This document shows, in pieces, positions 21,763-31,645 of a DNA stretch of 64,000 nucleotides. The stretch is from positions 41,603 to 105,602 of the forward strand of contig NZ_CAJXTC010000019.1 in NCBI RefSeq assembly GCF_913060805.1. The letters are read 5' to 3'. The notes beneath the pieces are model-generated. The model did not search any database. It was not told the DNA's origin and saw only the letters and a list, made by a program, of their open reading frames with translations. A program made the position numbers and the translations under genes. Position 1 is the stretch's first letter. Each line of letters starts with the position of its first letter. This DNA is from an uncultured Draconibacterium sp. Its GTDB lineage: Bacteria > Bacteroidota > Bacteroidia > Bacteroidales > Prolixibacteraceae.

Positions 21763-22674
21763 TTATATCTCAATATCTTTTATACAAGCCTTTAATAATA
21801 AGTTTCCGAGATCTGTAAATTCAAAATAGCCTCTCTGTAATTCGACTTCATACTTATAACCTTCCTGGTTGTCTGAATCCATTTCGAGTTCGATTGCCGT
21901 CTCTCTTATTTCCTCTATTCCACCTGCATGTTCATTTTCAATTTCAGAATACTCATTCTCCAATCCACCAAGATGCTGATCTCTCAGAAATCGAATTAAT
22001 CCATTTAACTCAAGATTCTCAATATACAAATCGATATTTTCCGGGAAACTCAATCCATTCAATTTTTGCAAAATAGTTAGATTCCAAGCGCTTCTTACTT
22101 TATGAAAAGGTATGATCCCATTAAGAGTGCCCATCGTTATCAATTTTCTCTCTTCAGACATAGAAGAATACTTCTCTGGTAGTTTTGGCATCTGTGTAAT
22201 ATAAACATCAATTAGAGGAACGAACTGCCGTTCCTTTAGCGCAAATAAAATTTTAGCTTCATCAGAAGAAAGCGTTTCCAATATGGTTAATAATCTCGGA
22301 TGCACATTGCTAAGTGTTGATTCAAATGATGCATTAACCAGCAGGTTTGCAAACATTTCAGCTAAATATTCATCATTCAAATAAGTAAATTTCTCCAAAA
22401 TTGGCATTCCAATATACTCAGGGACCTGAACATCAGATGCCTTTTCAATAGCGTCCAACTTCCGTTCATACCTTTTAATGTTATTGTGAAAAAAAAGTCT
22501 GGCTCGTGCATTCAACAGCTTTAATGGCAATATCGGGGTTGTTCCGAACTCCATCAATGTGCCCAATGCCTCTCCTGCCTTAACAAAACTGGGACTCAAT
22601 AAGTCATTGTACATCTCCTTAATAGGAAAATTTTTAGCTGTCTCACTCCATTGTTTTAATTCTTCAGGTGTCAT
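21763..22674 (-). CDS. Abi-alpha (DUF4393) family protein
   Basis: NARARLFFHNNIKRYERKLDAIEKA...EYLAEMFANLLVNASFES...VHPRLLTILETLSSDEAKIL. Confidence 0.7.
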   Translation of the reverse strand: MTPEELKQWSETAKNFPIKEMYNDLLSPSFVKAGEALGTLMEFGTTPILPLKLLNARARLFFHNNIKRYERKLDAIEKASDVQVPEYIGMPILEKFTYLNDEYLAEMFANLLVNASFESTLSNVHPRLLTILETLSSDEAKILFALKERQFVPLIDVYITQMPKLPEKYSSMSEERKLITMGTLNGIIPFHKVRSAWNLTILQKLNGLSFPENIDLYIENLELNGLIRFLRDQHLGGLENEYSEIENEHAGGIEEIRETAIELEMDSDNQEGYKYEVELQRGYFEFTDLGNLLLKACIKDIEI

Positions 22675-22952
22675 ATTAGCACATTTTTAAGATCACGAAA
22701 ATTCTTCCGAACAATATTACAGCACAATATACAAAATGCTTATTTTAACCCGACCGATATAATTAACAAATGAAAAAATGCTCTGAATCAAATTCTCAAA
22801 TAATTACACATTACAATACGTTAGTAAACCAACTGAAGGAATATTTTACTTCAAAATGAAAAAGACAAATTCTAACAACTTTAATATAACACAGTATAAC
22901 CAATCCTTTTCATTTCTTAATTTTACTTGCTAATACCAAATCAAATTAATCA

Positions 22953-24086
22953 ATGGACTTCATTTGCTCTGAGTGCCTGGACAATAATAAGGCGTTAAGT
23001 AAATACATAAACGATAACGGCTTTGACGACACTTGTTACTATTGTAATAATTCAACCAAAGTCATTCAAAAAGTTGAAATTTTAGAATTAATTGAAACCT
23101 CAATTTACTCTGAATGGGATGCAGCTGAAAATGTTTTAGGCCGGATGGACGGAGACTGGGTTGGCGAAACATTTCTAACTTCGGAAATTCTTCGGGACTT
23201 CATGGGACTGGGAGAAGTTGAAATATTTCAAGAAATCGATGATTATCTACCAGATAATGCATGGTGCTGGAAAGACCCCTATGGTATTTCGGACTCAGAG
23301 TTGATGATATATTCATGGGAGGATTTCTGTGGACATATCAAATATAAAAGTCGTTTTTTTTTCCAGGATGAAATTACAACATCCTCGATGCAAATTTATC
23401 CATCTACAGCGACTGGAGTTTTGAGAAATGTTTGTAATGAAATTCTTGACCTCGATATTATAACGAACATTCCAAAGAGCACAAAAATATTTCGTGTTCG
23501 TCCATGTGCCATAAAAGATAATTTTAAAACCACAGAAGATCTTGGTGTACCCCCAAATGAAGCAATAAAATATCCAAATAGATTTAGCCCATCGGGAATC
23601 CAAACATTTCATGGAGCCAACGATATAGATACATGTCTACAAGAAACCAACAAGCCTGAGCACGCAATAATCAGCACCTGGGAAACAACAACACAAATTA
23701 AGGTATTAGATTTTACAGAAGATTTTCATCTCGTTAAAAACAGTGAAATTAAATATAATGATTTCCCTGATATTTTAGAACCAGAAAGAAGACATCTAAG
23801 ACATACAATCAGGTTCTTAGAAGCTTTAGCTGATGATTTTATCAAACCAATTGTGCATGACGGAAGGGAGCACATAGATTACATACCTACACAAGTTGCA
23901 GCAGAATTTTTCAGAAAGAACCTACTGACTTTTGAAGATGATATTCCAATTGATGGCATAAAATATTATAGCTCTAAAACTGGTGGCATAAATTATGTAT
24001 TCTTTTATACTCCTGAGAATTGCGACACGGGCCCCCATCAGAAGCTAAAACTTATAAAAGTCAAGAAATACAATCGACCTGTTTAA
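22953..24086 (+). CDS. RES-domain protein with N-terminal HEPN/RES-NTD-like region
   Basis: FRVRPCAI..., PNRFSPSGIQTFHGANDIDTCLQE, DYIPTQVAAEFFRK, DGIKYYSSKTGGINYVFF; N-terminal CxxC zinc-like motifs. Confidence 0.8.
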   Translation: MDFICSECLDNNKALSKYINDNGFDDTCYYCNNSTKVIQKVEILELIETSIYSEWDAAENVLGRMDGDWVGETFLTSEILRDFMGLGEVEIFQEIDDYLPDNAWCWKDPYGISDSELMIYSWEDFCGHIKYKSRFFFQDEITTSSMQIYPSTATGVLRNVCNEILDLDIITNIPKSTKIFRVRPCAIKDNFKTTEDLGVPPNEAIKYPNRFSPSGIQTFHGANDIDTCLQETNKPEHAIISTWETTTQIKVLDFTEDFHLVKNSEIKYNDFPDILEPERRHLRHTIRFLEALADDFIKPIVHDGREHIDYIPTQVAAEFFRKNLLTFEDDIPIDGIKYYSSKTGGINYVFFYTPENCDTGPHQKLKLIKVKKYNRPV

Positions 24087-24136
24087 CTAATTTTTAAATA
24101 CATTTATCTTATTAATCCACAACATTCTCTTGAACT

Positions 24137-24745
24137 ATGCTCGAACCGGAATCAACACAAAAAACCATTGAAGTAGTTACACCGTTTCTTGAAAAGATAG
24201 TTAATCCTCCCTTTAATGAATTAGGATTACTATTTCAAGACAGAGTGAGACTCTGGCGGTTTAACAATCAACTCAAGATTGTTGCCAAAGCACAAAAAAT
24301 GGTTGAAGAACACAATATTACCATTCAACCGGTTTCCTTAAAAATATTAGCACCTCTATTAGATATGGGCTCACTGGAAGAGGAACCCAAATTACAAGAT
24401 ATGTGGGCAAAATTATTGGTTAGCTATACCGATGCAAGCCTTCATCTAAAATCAACAATCTTCCCACATATTTTGAGTCAGCTATCTTGCAGGGAAGCTG
24501 AAGTTTTAATTTACAATTTTCAAAATGATCAAATATATCGTTTTAAAAATATGTCATCTTCAGATGGAACTGGAGAATTGAAATCCCATGAGCTAACAAA
24601 TCTTTCAAGACTTGGATTGCTTGAAAACAATTATCAAAGTCTTGGGAATTTTGGAGGCATGTTTAAGAACAAATTATTTAAAGAAATTCATCTTACTCCC
24701 TTATGTGAAGAATTTCTAAGGGCTTGCACTAAAATTCGCGACTAA
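24137..24745 (+). CDS. Abi-alpha (DUF4393) family protein
   Basis: RVRLWRFNNQLKIVAKAQKMVEEHNITIQPVSLKILAPLLDMGSLEEEPKLQDMWAKLLVSYTD...LSQLSCREAEVL. Confidence 0.8.
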   Translation: MLEPESTQKTIEVVTPFLEKIVNPPFNELGLLFQDRVRLWRFNNQLKIVAKAQKMVEEHNITIQPVSLKILAPLLDMGSLEEEPKLQDMWAKLLVSYTDASLHLKSTIFPHILSQLSCREAEVLIYNFQNDQIYRFKNMSSSDGTGELKSHELTNLSRLGLLENNYQSLGNFGGMFKNKLFKEIHLTPLCEEFLRACTKIRD

Positions 24746-26280
24746 TTTTTTTCAATATCAAGCAACCTTCTCATGGACAAAGACTCTCTATATTCTGCAG
24801 CTTCTGCCTTTAGAGTCCACTTTGCCTCGATCCCCTGACTTTCAATTTCCGATTTAATATCAGCGATACCCACTTGAAAAAATTCCTTTCTCAGATTAAC
24901 TTTATTTACTCTCGAATCTTGAAAAACTTCATGTAAGGATTTTTCCAATGAAGGAGCATCTTCAGCATGTATCATTGCATGAACATCAAAACAAAACGGG
25001 ACGCTGGCGTCTCCAAGCTCTTTCACTCGATCCAAAGGTTCAAGTCTTCTTGTTAATCCTATTTTGTATACATTCTCACCAAATGAACCCACATTTGAAA
25101 TTATGTATACATGCCCTCTTCTTGTTTGCTGGGCCATTGACAATGCTCTTTGGTTCTTTTGTTCAGCCTCATCCAACTTGATTTGTAATTCCTCCAATTC
25201 TTGTTGATACTTAAGCTTTTCTTGTTCAGAAGCATCTTCAAATTGCTTTCTGACCTTTTCCATTGCTTTCTGAAGCATCTTCTCTTCTTTCTCTGCTTCA
25301 CGGATGGCCTTCTCATATTCACGCCGTGCCTTTTCTTCCTCACGAATGGCTTCCCTAATTTTTCTTTGTTCCTCCTTTTCTTCCGCGCGTAAAACGTGAA
25401 CCCTGACCGCCCAATGCAATTCATCTATTCGAGAATCCAAATACTCCTTGGTTATCACAGCATCCCTAAAAGCTTTTCCGTTGTTGTTAACCAGACTAAA
25501 AGCATCATTCATCTCTTGCTCAAGTTTCCCATAATTATCTGCCTTAGAACGACCAAGAATTGCCTCTACTTTCCCGTTAAATGCATCAAGAACAAAATTA
25601 ATTGCGGTAGTACGTCGATGTGTCTCAACATATTTACATGTTGCAGCCTGTCCACCCGTGATCATTAACTTGGTTCGTTCTCTTGCATTTTTCAATTCAA
25701 TTCCTGCTTCTTTATAACTATACTCATCAGCCAGGTCATCAAGCAAAGAATGAGTCGGCTTCAAGTATTCATCTCCGTATCCCTTAATGACATTCTTCAT
25801 AGCCTTTATTGCCTCTTCATAATGGTCGGCATTTCTTTTCGCTTCTATTGCCTCTCCTGCAATCTCCTTGGCCCTCTCCTCTGCCTTTTCAAGTATAGTA
25901 GCATATTGGACATTCGATTTCTCCATAATAACCTGCGCTTTTGCTTTTAATTCTTTAGCTTTCTCTTTGGCCTCCAGAAGTAATTCCTCTCTTTCTTTCT
26001 CAGCAAGACCTAACTGTTCATCGATATTTTCTTGAGCTTTCTGATATTCACTTTCCGCCTTTTCCCTAATCTCGTTGGCATATTTTACGGCATCAACAAT
26101 TTGTTTGTACTCTGAAAGTTCATCTATTTCTCTATTCAACTCTGTGATTTTACTATCATTTTCATTTTGAATAGATTGAATTATCTTTTTATGAGAAACA
26201 TTTTTTGTGACGACAACTCGCCAAAGAATAATAACAAATACAATTGCAAGTGCGATGAGTGCTAATTCGTAATAATTCAT
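24742..26280 (-). CDS. Membrane-anchored DUF4041 + T5orf172/GIY-YIG nuclease (SNIPE-like)
   Basis: N-terminal TM, coiled coil, DUF4041 core (ELKNARERTKLMITGGQAATCKYVETHRRTTAINFVLDAFNGKVEAIL), C-terminal GIY-YIG motifs (GHVYIISN, VYKIGLTRR, LEKSLHEVF, VNLRKEFFQV). Confidence 0.85.
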   Translation of the reverse strand: MNYYELALIALAIVFVIILWRVVVTKNVSHKKIIQSIQNENDSKITELNREIDELSEYKQIVDAVKYANEIREKAESEYQKAQENIDEQLGLAEKEREELLLEAKEKAKELKAKAQVIMEKSNVQYATILEKAEERAKEIAGEAIEAKRNADHYEEAIKAMKNVIKGYGDEYLKPTHSLLDDLADEYSYKEAGIELKNARERTKLMITGGQAATCKYVETHRRTTAINFVLDAFNGKVEAILGRSKADNYGKLEQEMNDAFSLVNNNGKAFRDAVITKEYLDSRIDELHWAVRVHVLRAEEKEEQRKIREAIREEEKARREYEKAIREAEKEEKMLQKAMEKVRKQFEDASEQEKLKYQQELEELQIKLDEAEQKNQRALSMAQQTRRGHVYIISNVGSFGENVYKIGLTRRLEPLDRVKELGDASVPFCFDVHAMIHAEDAPSLEKSLHEVFQDSRVNKVNLRKEFFQVGIADIKSEIESQGIEAKWTLKAEAAEYRESLSMRRLLDIEKN

Positions 26281-26510
26281 GTCTTTGGTTTTATAAGATT
26301 TCAGTCTTTGGTTCTTTCAAATTTAGAAAATATTAATTAATAAACATAATTTCATTAAATACGAGAATTAATGGTGGTATGAAAACATGAGTCCCGGAAT
26401 ATTAACTAAGTATTTGAGAACATCAACCAATTTGCCAGTCAACAAAACGAATAATCTATAAATAAATGCCTCATCTACCAAAACAGCAAAAGTCTCCTTC
26501 CAGAAAAAAG

Positions 26511-26984
26511 TTAAATTAATCCTTTTAACTGAAGGTATAGATTAATAAAAAATGCAAGCCAACCAGAAATTGCAACAATTAAGGCTAATATGAACTGATT
26601 CTTACTAAGAGTAAACTGTTTTATTTGAATATCCAGAGCTTCATCCTCCTTTTTTTGTTTACCTGAAATATATTCCATTTCCGTTTGTTCCTCCTCGTAC
26701 ACTTGCATGAAACCTCCAGCTCTTAAGAAATCATTTGTAAAATCATTCATTCTAATTTTTATTCCAAAATCGGTTTCATGGAAATTAACAATTGGTGCAC
26801 CTTCATAAGTTTGCGAAATAATACCTCTAAGCAAATGCTCTGTTCTTTCTTCAGAAATTTTCAAAGCTTTGTAAAATTGATCTGCGCCTAAAGTATTGCC
26901 AGGGTATTGTTGATCTGAATTCTTTAATATTGCTATAATAAGATTCATTTTTACAGCTTGCTCTTGAGTAAGATTGTCGTTCAT
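26511..26984 (-). CDS. Hypothetical protein with C-terminal TM
   Basis: 157 aa, TM NQFILALIVAISGWLAFFINLYLQL. Confidence 0.55.
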   Translation of the reverse strand: MNDNLTQEQAVKMNLIIAILKNSDQQYPGNTLGADQFYKALKISEERTEHLLRGIISQTYEGAPIVNFHETDFGIKIRMNDFTNDFLRAGGFMQVYEEEQTEMEYISGKQKKEDEALDIQIKQFTLSKNQFILALIVAISGWLAFFINLYLQLKGLI

Positions 26985-27109
26985 TGTATTAAGAGATTAA
27001 TTGATTGTATACTGCTTCAAAATAACTATGGCATAAGAAACATTTCCAGTTACAGATAAACAAACCTGGTAAGCTTTGTAGAATTTAATAAATTCAAAAT
27101 TATCTATCT

Positions 27110-28333
27110 TCAGCTTTTCAGCTTTTTCTTTATGCTCCTTTTGTGAATCAGAAATGGCTGTTTTAGAGAATTTCTCTCATACTCAACTTTAATCATTTCA
27201 TCGGTAACGTATTCAAACTTTAATGGCTTGGGTAAATCATTTCGTTTTATATCCAACCAAGAGTCTGATAAATAATTTGCGAAACTTTCTTTTGTTAATT
27301 TAGGTTTATGGCTCCTTGAGGTTAAATTTGAATAATACAAAACAACTGTTTCTGAAGACACCTTTTCTCCCATATTATATTTTGTATACTCGTCGAACCC
27401 CACTAAAGTAAGCACTCTTTTAAAAAAAGGATCATCTTTAAATTTATTGTGCTCCAGTAATAACGGAGCATAGAGTTTTCTAAAATACAAAAGCTTTGCA
27501 ATTGACTTAGTGGTTTTTACAACAGCTCCAGCACACTCTTTCAAATAAGGCATCGAGGTTGCATTAACCATATCAGTATAAAACAAACACAGCATTGAAT
27601 CCTTGTCATAGTTGACACCAAACCTAAAATCTTTGAATTTCGTCATTTCCCCATCACTGACGAATCGCTTTATAGGCTTTGTAACGACTCTAAAACTTTT
27701 TATTTCTGTTTTCACAGGAACAGGAACTACCTGAGAAGAATACTGTACAACTTTGCCTAAGCTGTTTACTACAAATACAAGTATGTCAGATGCGAAAACA
27801 TTAAATGTTTTATCATAATAGTCAAATCTTCTTGCATATTGCCTTACTGTACTTCTTAAGTAATACATCAAGGTCGCAACTTCTGTACTACTGTCTTGAG
27901 CAATTAAGTATCCTTTTTCAAGCGCATTGGCAAGATTGTTTACATCTTCTTTACTGAGCCTGTTGAAGTTATGAACTTCCGGTGTATAATCACTTATGAG
28001 TTTTTGACAATATTTTCTAACATCCAGGTTCGATTTATGAATCTGATCGATTCTTTGAGTTACGTGGTTTTCAATTAATTTTCTTTTTAATAGTGGCCTT
28101 GCTGCTATAACAGCATAAAGCGCAACACCCGGCCCCAACAAAACCACTAAGTAGCTCCAAATCATATTGAATGACAAATTGGATGTACTTACATTTGATT
28201 CTGAAATTTTGCATAAACAAGTTTGAGACGAATTAACTGCGGCCAAATCGTTAAAAAAGATGAAAGCAAGACCTATAAGAAGTAGTGTGCGTTTTAAATA
28301 AAATGATTTTGTAGTGTTCATCCAGATTAGCAA
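27110..28333 (-). CDS. Hypothetical membrane protein
   Basis: 407 aa, signal-like N-terminus and TM WSYLVVLLGPGVALYAVIAA. Confidence 0.55.
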   Translation of the reverse strand: MLIWMNTTKSFYLKRTLLLIGLAFIFFNDLAAVNSSQTCLCKISESNVSTSNLSFNMIWSYLVVLLGPGVALYAVIAARPLLKRKLIENHVTQRIDQIHKSNLDVRKYCQKLISDYTPEVHNFNRLSKEDVNNLANALEKGYLIAQDSSTEVATLMYYLRSTVRQYARRFDYYDKTFNVFASDILVFVVNSLGKVVQYSSQVVPVPVKTEIKSFRVVTKPIKRFVSDGEMTKFKDFRFGVNYDKDSMLCLFYTDMVNATSMPYLKECAGAVVKTTKSIAKLLYFRKLYAPLLLEHNKFKDDPFFKRVLTLVGFDEYTKYNMGEKVSSETVVLYYSNLTSRSHKPKLTKESFANYLSDSWLDIKRNDLPKPLKFEYVTDEMIKVEYERNSLKQPFLIHKRSIKKKLKS

Positions 28334-28442
28334 TGTATGTTATTAAAGGATTCTAAATATAGTTAGTTTTTTTTACAGTTATCATAACTGGTGAGTATAT
28401 CAAATGAGGATCTACCACATAGCATCAGAGTTGAGTTTGTTT

Positions 28443-28733
28443 TCAACGGCCTAAAACAGCAACACTACCCTTCCGTATATCACGAGTTCGAATAACCAGA
28501 GAACTGTCAACAACTAATTTTTCAGTCTGGCCACCTTTCGGCATCATGCCGGCTGCAACCATTTCCCGGACCAGTACCGGCACATCATCTTCGTGGATGA
28601 TTACATAAGTAGTTGTTAAGCCTTGTTTTTCAGAAATAGTCTCGGCTTCCACCTGGATAGCTTTTAATATGTTCGTACCTCCGTGAAATATCATAATCTT
28701 ATTTATAACAATTCTACATAACTGCTCGTACAA
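28443..28733 (-). CDS. Small hypothetical protein
   Basis: 96 aa ORF; 8-bp inverted repeat just upstream. Confidence 0.5.
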   Translation of the reverse strand: MYEQLCRIVINKIMIFHGGTNILKAIQVEAETISEKQGLTTTYVIIHEDDVPVLVREMVAAGMMPKGGQTEKLVVDSSLVIRTRDIRKGSVAVLGR

Positions 28734-28737
28734 TTAA

Positions 28738-28760
28738 TTAGTACAGGGACAGTGTACTAA
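28738..28760. promoter_or_regulatory. Inverted repeat, candidate operator
   Basis: TTAGTACA-gggacag-TGTACTAA immediately 5' of the 96-aa ORF. Confidence 0.4.
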
Positions 28761-28976
28761 ACATTATTGTTTTCATGGCAGTTTCAGACTTAGTTAAATT
28801 AGATGATTGAGCATCCCTGTTAATCCAGGGATGTTTTTTTATAGCGTTGTTCAAAGATATAACAAAGCCCGATATTAATTACCAGGCTTCGCCATTACGT
28901 GACGTACTTATCTGTTGTGTAGGTTTTAGCGGCGTTTTATTATACGTGATTGACTAAGGTAGGTTAGACAAGAGCC

Positions 28977-29045
28977 AGAAAAAAAGACCAGCTCTACAGC
29001 CGGTCTTTACTAATGTTAACCCCCAAACACACATTGGCCGAGTGA
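28977..29045 (-). ncRNA. Candidate small RNA on the mobile element
   Basis: Minus strand: TGTGTGTTTGGGGGTTAACATT core (29012-29033), then AAAGACCGGCTGTAGAGCTGGTCTTTTTTT terminator hairpin; core identical to 46047-46068. Ends approximate. Confidence 0.45.
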
Positions 29046-29098
29046 CCAATTAACCAAAGTAACAAATTTTTATGTTTAAATGAATTGAAATAATCACT

Positions 29099-29431
29099 CT
29101 AAAATAAATCCGATTCAACCCGGTGCATCATAAAATATTTGTCAATATCTGTTCTCTTTATACGAATCACAGCACCTAATTTTGAAAACGGCAATGTCTT
29201 GTTCGTAAAGCTCGTTCCTTCTATTCTATATCGATCTAAATTTCTTCTGCTCAATCCAGCATATTTTGCGGCCTCTTCAACCGTTAGCCATACTTTTGTT
29301 TGAATCAAATTCAGTTCAATTTCTTCTTTCGTTCTCGTTAAAAACTGGCATCCCACACATTCATGCGGAAATTTCTTCTTAAAATGTTCTTCAAAATCTC
29401 TTTCCATAATTAAATCTTTTATAAGTTGCAA
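29099..29431 (-). CDS. HTH_17 / excisionase-like DNA-binding protein
   Basis: VWLTVEEAAKYAGLSRRNLDRYRIEG...IRIKRTDIDKYF. Confidence 0.8.
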   Translation of the reverse strand: MQLIKDLIMERDFEEHFKKKFPHECVGCQFLTRTKEEIELNLIQTKVWLTVEEAAKYAGLSRRNLDRYRIEGTSFTNKTLPFSKLGAVIRIKRTDIDKYFMMHRVESDLF

Positions 29432-29467
29432 TTCCTTAAAAATAAAGCACCATGATAGTCCAATGCT

Positions 29468-29761
29468 TTATTTTTCCAATTTGTCTAAATCCCAAACTGC
29501 TTCATGCAGAATACTAACGTCTAAAGTCTTCATCATCTCCACTTTGCTAATATCTTCACCACTTACGGCTGCGGCCAATAAAGCGGAGTAACATTTATTC
29601 TGTTCTTTTAAGCATTGACAAATATCGCTAAATGTCCATTTCATACTTACCAGACTTTCAAGGTTTAGTTTTGTTCCTCCAATTTCTAAAACATTACCAC
29701 TTACTTTAACCTCCTGATTTTCTCCTTTCACATTAATTGTGAGTTCAATTATTTCTGCCAT
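29468..29761 (-). CDS. Small hypothetical protein
   Basis: 97 aa ORF between regulatory genes. Confidence 0.5.
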   Translation of the reverse strand: MAEIIELTINVKGENQEVKVSGNVLEIGGTKLNLESLVSMKWTFSDICQCLKEQNKCYSALLAAAVSGEDISKVEMMKTLDVSILHEAVWDLDKLEK

Positions 29762-29957
29762 TATTAGATTTGTTTTAAAATGAAACGTTAATACATTTAT
29801 TCACATCAAATATAAATGAGAATATTTAAATTAACAATTAAAGAGTAATAAAAAATTAAAAAAATAACAAGCAATATATTAACATTCTGCCAATTTTGAG
29901 AATATAAAGATTTACATTACCTTTATTTTAGAAAGTCATAATGATTAAAATGATGTT

Positions 29958-30233
29958 ATGGAAAATGTTAACATGATACTTAAAGAACAAGGCCTGACAA
30001 AACAACAACTGGCTAAACGTATGGGAATATCGAGAGAGAACCTCTACCGAATTCTCAACGGGAATCCTACTCTTGACAATATCAAGAAAGTAGCAAATGC
30101 CTTGAATGTACCAATCTGGAAATTATTTACGTCTAATGGGAGCAGTCTTTTTGGGATTGTGGTATACAATGAAATAAGTTACACGATCAACTCTAAAAAG
30201 GACCTTGAAAACCTGTTAGAACAGATCGAATAA
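29958..30233 (+). CDS. XRE-family transcriptional regulator
   Basis: LKEQGLTKQQLAKRMGISRENLYRILNGNPTLDNIKKVANALNVPIWKLF. Confidence 0.9.
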   Translation: MENVNMILKEQGLTKQQLAKRMGISRENLYRILNGNPTLDNIKKVANALNVPIWKLFTSNGSSLFGIVVYNEISYTINSKKDLENLLEQIE

Positions 30234-30255
30234 GCGCAATTATAATTCATCAAAA

Positions 30256-30498
30256 TCACTCCCTTGGAACTCTATGTTTCATTAACCACTTATCAACTTC
30301 GTTTCGGTTGTATCTGATGAATTTTCCACCAATACATACATAGGGGAGTGTTCCGGCTATTTTTGTTCCGTTATTCCTGTAATTCCGCAATTGGTCCCTG
30401 TTAAAACCAGTGTATACAACAGCTTCTTTTTCTGACAACCATGTTTTATTTTGTATTTCAATAACATTGATAGTTTTTTTCTGCTTAGGTGTTGTCAT
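30256..30498 (-). CDS. HTH_17 / excisionase-family protein
   Basis: TWLSEKEAVVYTGFNRDQLRNYRNNGTKI...GGKFIRYNRNEVDKWL. Confidence 0.8.
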   Translation of the reverse strand: MTTPKQKKTINVIEIQNKTWLSEKEAVVYTGFNRDQLRNYRNNGTKIAGTLPYVCIGGKFIRYNRNEVDKWLMKHRVPRE

Positions 30499-30630
30499 AA
30501 TTAAAAGAGTTTAGTGTCATCAATAATTTCGTAATAAAATCACCTCCCATTTCGACCCATTTATGAAAGTAAAGTGTTCCACTTCGTTTAAACAGCGTTG
30601 TATATTTTCGAAATTGTTGTTTTGATGGAT

Positions 30631-31368
30631 TCAAAGGTTAAATTCTATTCTAAGTCTTTCTGCGAAAAACTTCATTAATCCTAACGAGTTTTCCCAACCT
30701 CCACAACATTCCGGACTTAACGCAATTGTTACAACCTTTATTTTATTGTTTGCTAAATAGGTATTAAGTTTCTCCAAAAAGAAATCAATGGCCTCATCTG
30801 ATATAAATTTCAGCGTAATATCCGTATCATCAATTTTTTGAAAAAAGTAATCCAAGTCAATATTGACGATCCACTCATAAGGGCCTGACGTTCTTTCCTC
30901 AAATAAGTAGTCAATAAGATTAAAAAGTCCTGGAATTGGATGTTCATCCAGTTTATCTTCCATCTCTCCAAATAGCGTACCTCCTTTGTGCGTGAAAAAG
31001 TGATAAGAATTGATGTTTTTACCGTATAGTCTGTGAAAAATTGGGAAATAATTATCCCATCGCATTATTTCATAACCATCTATAAAATCTCTGTCATAAA
31101 ATTTTAAAGCCAGAAGTTCAGTTATATCAAGTTCTTTAAGGTTATTTGGCAAATATTCCAACCAGGTATCAAGACGGCTTGACATAGTGTCGTAATGCGC
31201 ATCAACATGTAAAATGTTATACTTTTTATTTAGCTCAATCTCTTGCAACCAGCACCATACAGCTGCAACATGATTGTCCATTATGTAAATATTTCTTTCC
31301 TTGTTCAACAGGTTAAGGTTTTTAACCCATGAAACATTCTTCCCCTTAAACTTTACAATTTCGTTCAT
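30631..31368 (-). CDS. UPF0489-family protein (arginase-like fold)
   Basis: YNILHVDAHYDTMSS, WIVNIDLDYFF, VTIALSPECCGGWENSLGLMKFF. Confidence 0.75.
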   Translation of the reverse strand: MNEIVKFKGKNVSWVKNLNLLNKERNIYIMDNHVAAVWCWLQEIELNKKYNILHVDAHYDTMSSRLDTWLEYLPNNLKELDITELLALKFYDRDFIDGYEIMRWDNYFPIFHRLYGKNINSYHFFTHKGGTLFGEMEDKLDEHPIPGLFNLIDYLFEERTSGPYEWIVNIDLDYFFQKIDDTDITLKFISDEAIDFFLEKLNTYLANNKIKVVTIALSPECCGGWENSLGLMKFFAERLRIEFNL

Positions 31369-31402
31369 TAGTGGTTTTGAGTAGTTGCTTAGTAATGATT
31401 TA

Positions 31403-31552
31403 TTAATTCACTCCCGGTATTCTCATCCGTAATCCCAGGCGAATTGCTTTAAGAATCTCCAGTTTTGTTTTACCGGTTTCATCCGCCTTCTTTTCTACGA
31501 ACCTGTGAATCGTTGCCTTCAATCGCTCTCTTTTTTCCTCTCGCTCTGTCAT
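31403..31552 (-). CDS. Small ORF, 49 aa
   Basis: MTEREEKRERLKATIHRFVEKKADETGKTKLEILKAIRLGLRMRIPGVN*, below the ORF-track cutoff. Confidence 0.5.
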   Translation of the reverse strand: MTEREEKRERLKATIHRFVEKKADETGKTKLEILKAIRLGLRMRIPGVN

Positions 31553-31645
31553 TGCATAAATTTACAGATTTATCTCGGATTTCCGGGAATTAAGGCACAG
31601 TGAATTCGCACTGGCTGGTGATAGGTCAGAACGGAAATTAATTGC

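Noticed and set aside
25101-25424. 107-aa minus ORF inside the SNIPE-like gene
   Set aside because: Out-of-frame reading of the Lys/Glu-rich coiled coil.
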